Below, piece by piece: positions 55,766 to 56,482 of a stretch of DNA of 56,482 bases; within the stretch, counting starts at the first letter, position 1; the number at the start of each line of letters is the position of its first letter. The DNA comes from Ignavibacteria bacterium. Its GTDB lineage: Bacteria; Bacteroidota; Ignavibacteria; Ignavibacteriales; Melioribacteraceae. Position numbers and translations under genes: made by a program. The DNA is taken from positions 1 to 56,482 of the forward strand of contig VGVY01000006.1 in NCBI GenBank assembly GCA_016873835.1. The letters are read 5' to 3'. Below the pieces are notes generated by a model that was given only the letters and a program-made list of their open reading frames with translations, did no database searches and was not told the DNA's origin.

Positions 55766-56482
55766 TTAAAAAAGTCCCCAAATTTGAGCAGCAATTAAAC
55801 AAATCAATAAACCCATAATTATAGGTAAAATGGTTGAGACAATAGTCCATTTAATGCTTCCAGTTTCTTTGTAAATAGTATAAATAGTTGTTGAGCAAGG
55901 ATTATGCAAAAGACTAAACAACATTAGATTTATTCCCGTAAGTGTTGTCCATCCTCCAGCTTGTAATACTTGCGCGATATCTGAAACATTATCAAGCTCG
56001 AACATAACTCCAGCCCCACTACCTATCCCCATTAGTTGAGCTGAGAGTACTGTTAACATTAAAATTGTTGGAATGACAATTTCATTCGCTGGAATAGCAA
56101 TTATGTATGCTAAAATAATTACACCATTCAAACCAAAAAACAAAGCATATGGATTTATCCAATCAATAAAATATTGCCCAATGCTTATTTCAGAAATTTG
56201 AACATTAGCCACAAGCCAAATTAAAATACCAGCTGGCAAAGCAAATACTACTGCTCTCCAAAGAACAAATAGTGTTCTATCAATTAATGAAGTATACAAA
56301 GTTTGTAAAATTCTTGGAGGTCTATATGGCGGTAATTCTAAACTAAATGTGGAGGCTTCACCTTTTAAAATAGTTTTTGTAAGTCCCCAGGATACTACAA
56401 GACTAAATAAAATGCCTAACAATGCAATTGAAACAACAGCACCGGCAGAAGCTAATCCACTAAATTCTGAGGGGAATATATT
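55766..56482 (-). CDS. feoB: ferrous iron transporter FeoB, C-terminal part (5' end outside window)
   Basis: The reading frame is open to the window edge, giving 238 residues from NIFPSEFSG to the stop; the G-protein domain and first membrane core lie outside. What remains matches the second half of the FeoB membrane domain: SLELPPYRPPRILQTL (conserved ELPPYRxP), helices at VVFALPAGILIWLVAN and ALFFGLNGVIILAYIIAIP, then SLLHNPCSTTIYTIYKETGS (conserved PC...ETGS-KW) and a last helix. FeoB imports Fe2+ across the inner membrane, driven by GTP hydrolysis. No FeoA is seen on this side of the gene. Confidence 0.9.
   Translation of the reverse strand, partial: NIFPSEFSGLASAGAVVSIALLGILFSLVVSWGLTKTILKGEASTFSLELPPYRPPRILQTLYTSLIDRTLFVLWRAVVFALPAGILIWLVANVQISEISIGQYFIDWINPYALFFGLNGVIILAYIIAIPANEIVIPTILMLTVLSAQLMGIGSGAGVMFELDNVSDIAQVLQAGGWTTLTGINLMLFSLLHNPCSTTIYTIYKETGSIKWTIVSTILPIIMGLLICLIAAQIWGLF

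Overview
The window is about 56.5 kb of AT-rich chromosome from a diderm bacterium with lipopolysaccharide. It fits the Bacteroidota/Chlorobiota/Ignavibacteriota (FCB) group: LpxC and FabZ are fused, the gene order is uppS-bamA-skp-skp-lpxD-lpxC/fabZ-lpxA, and there are many exported proteins ending in an aromatic residue. Several genes have clear Shine-Dalgarno sequences (GGAGG), and three promoters have an E. coli-like -35 TTGACA/TTGACT and -10 TATATT/TATTTT with 17 bp spacing. That, plus the abundance of SpoIIE/RsbU-type phosphatases, points to Ignavibacteria-like organisms rather than classical Bacteroidia. This placement is an inference. I saw no phage, insertion sequence, CRISPR array, rRNA or tRNA.

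Layout. (1) 1-5565, minus strand: nearly complete glutamate dehydrogenase, then an operon of a CPA2 antiporter carrying TrkA-N-like and PTS-EIIA domains, an MlaE-type permease and a sugar-phosphate transferase. (2) 5786-8896: branched-chain aminotransferase, a convergent outer-membrane-like protein, and lexA with a self-operator embedded in its promoter, followed by two tiny uncharacterised genes. (3) 8993-17351: envelope operon for undecaprenyl-PP synthase, BamA, two Skp-like chaperones, LpxD, LpxC-FabZ, LpxA and a LipM-like octanoyltransferase. (4) 17442-29779: a propeller protein, split heptose kinase and nucleotidyltransferase, TamB, RNase R and a giant peptidase-propeller-barrel protein, several coupled by TAATG or ATGA overlaps. 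(5) 29822-40040: FmdB-like zinc ribbon, a lipoprotein, prs-rplY-pth-hppA, rpsF-ssb-rpsR-rplI and secD-secF.

(6) 40085-49072, minus strand: the most distinctive region. Seven tightly packed genes, read in transcription order, encode an ECF sigma factor, an unknown single-pass membrane protein, a membrane PP2C phosphatase, a STAS protein, an RsbW-like kinase, a GAF-GAF-PP2C phosphatase and a PDZ/polytopic-membrane/PP2C phosphatase. The operon is preceded by a GGAAC-N16-CGTC promoter that looks autoregulated. It looks like a complete partner-switching circuit in which three sensors feed one STAS/kinase pair, physically linked to an ECF sigma factor. A second STAS gene is divergent from it. (7) 49685-56482: purA, an orphan histidine kinase, a dCMP deaminase, polyphosphate kinase, an outer-membrane channel-like protein and the C-terminal part of FeoB.

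Most genes are housekeeping or envelope functions. The novelty is in the signalling operon, the lexA-linked small genes, the domain fusions, and a recurring hairpin with its T-tract on the wrong side after stop codons.
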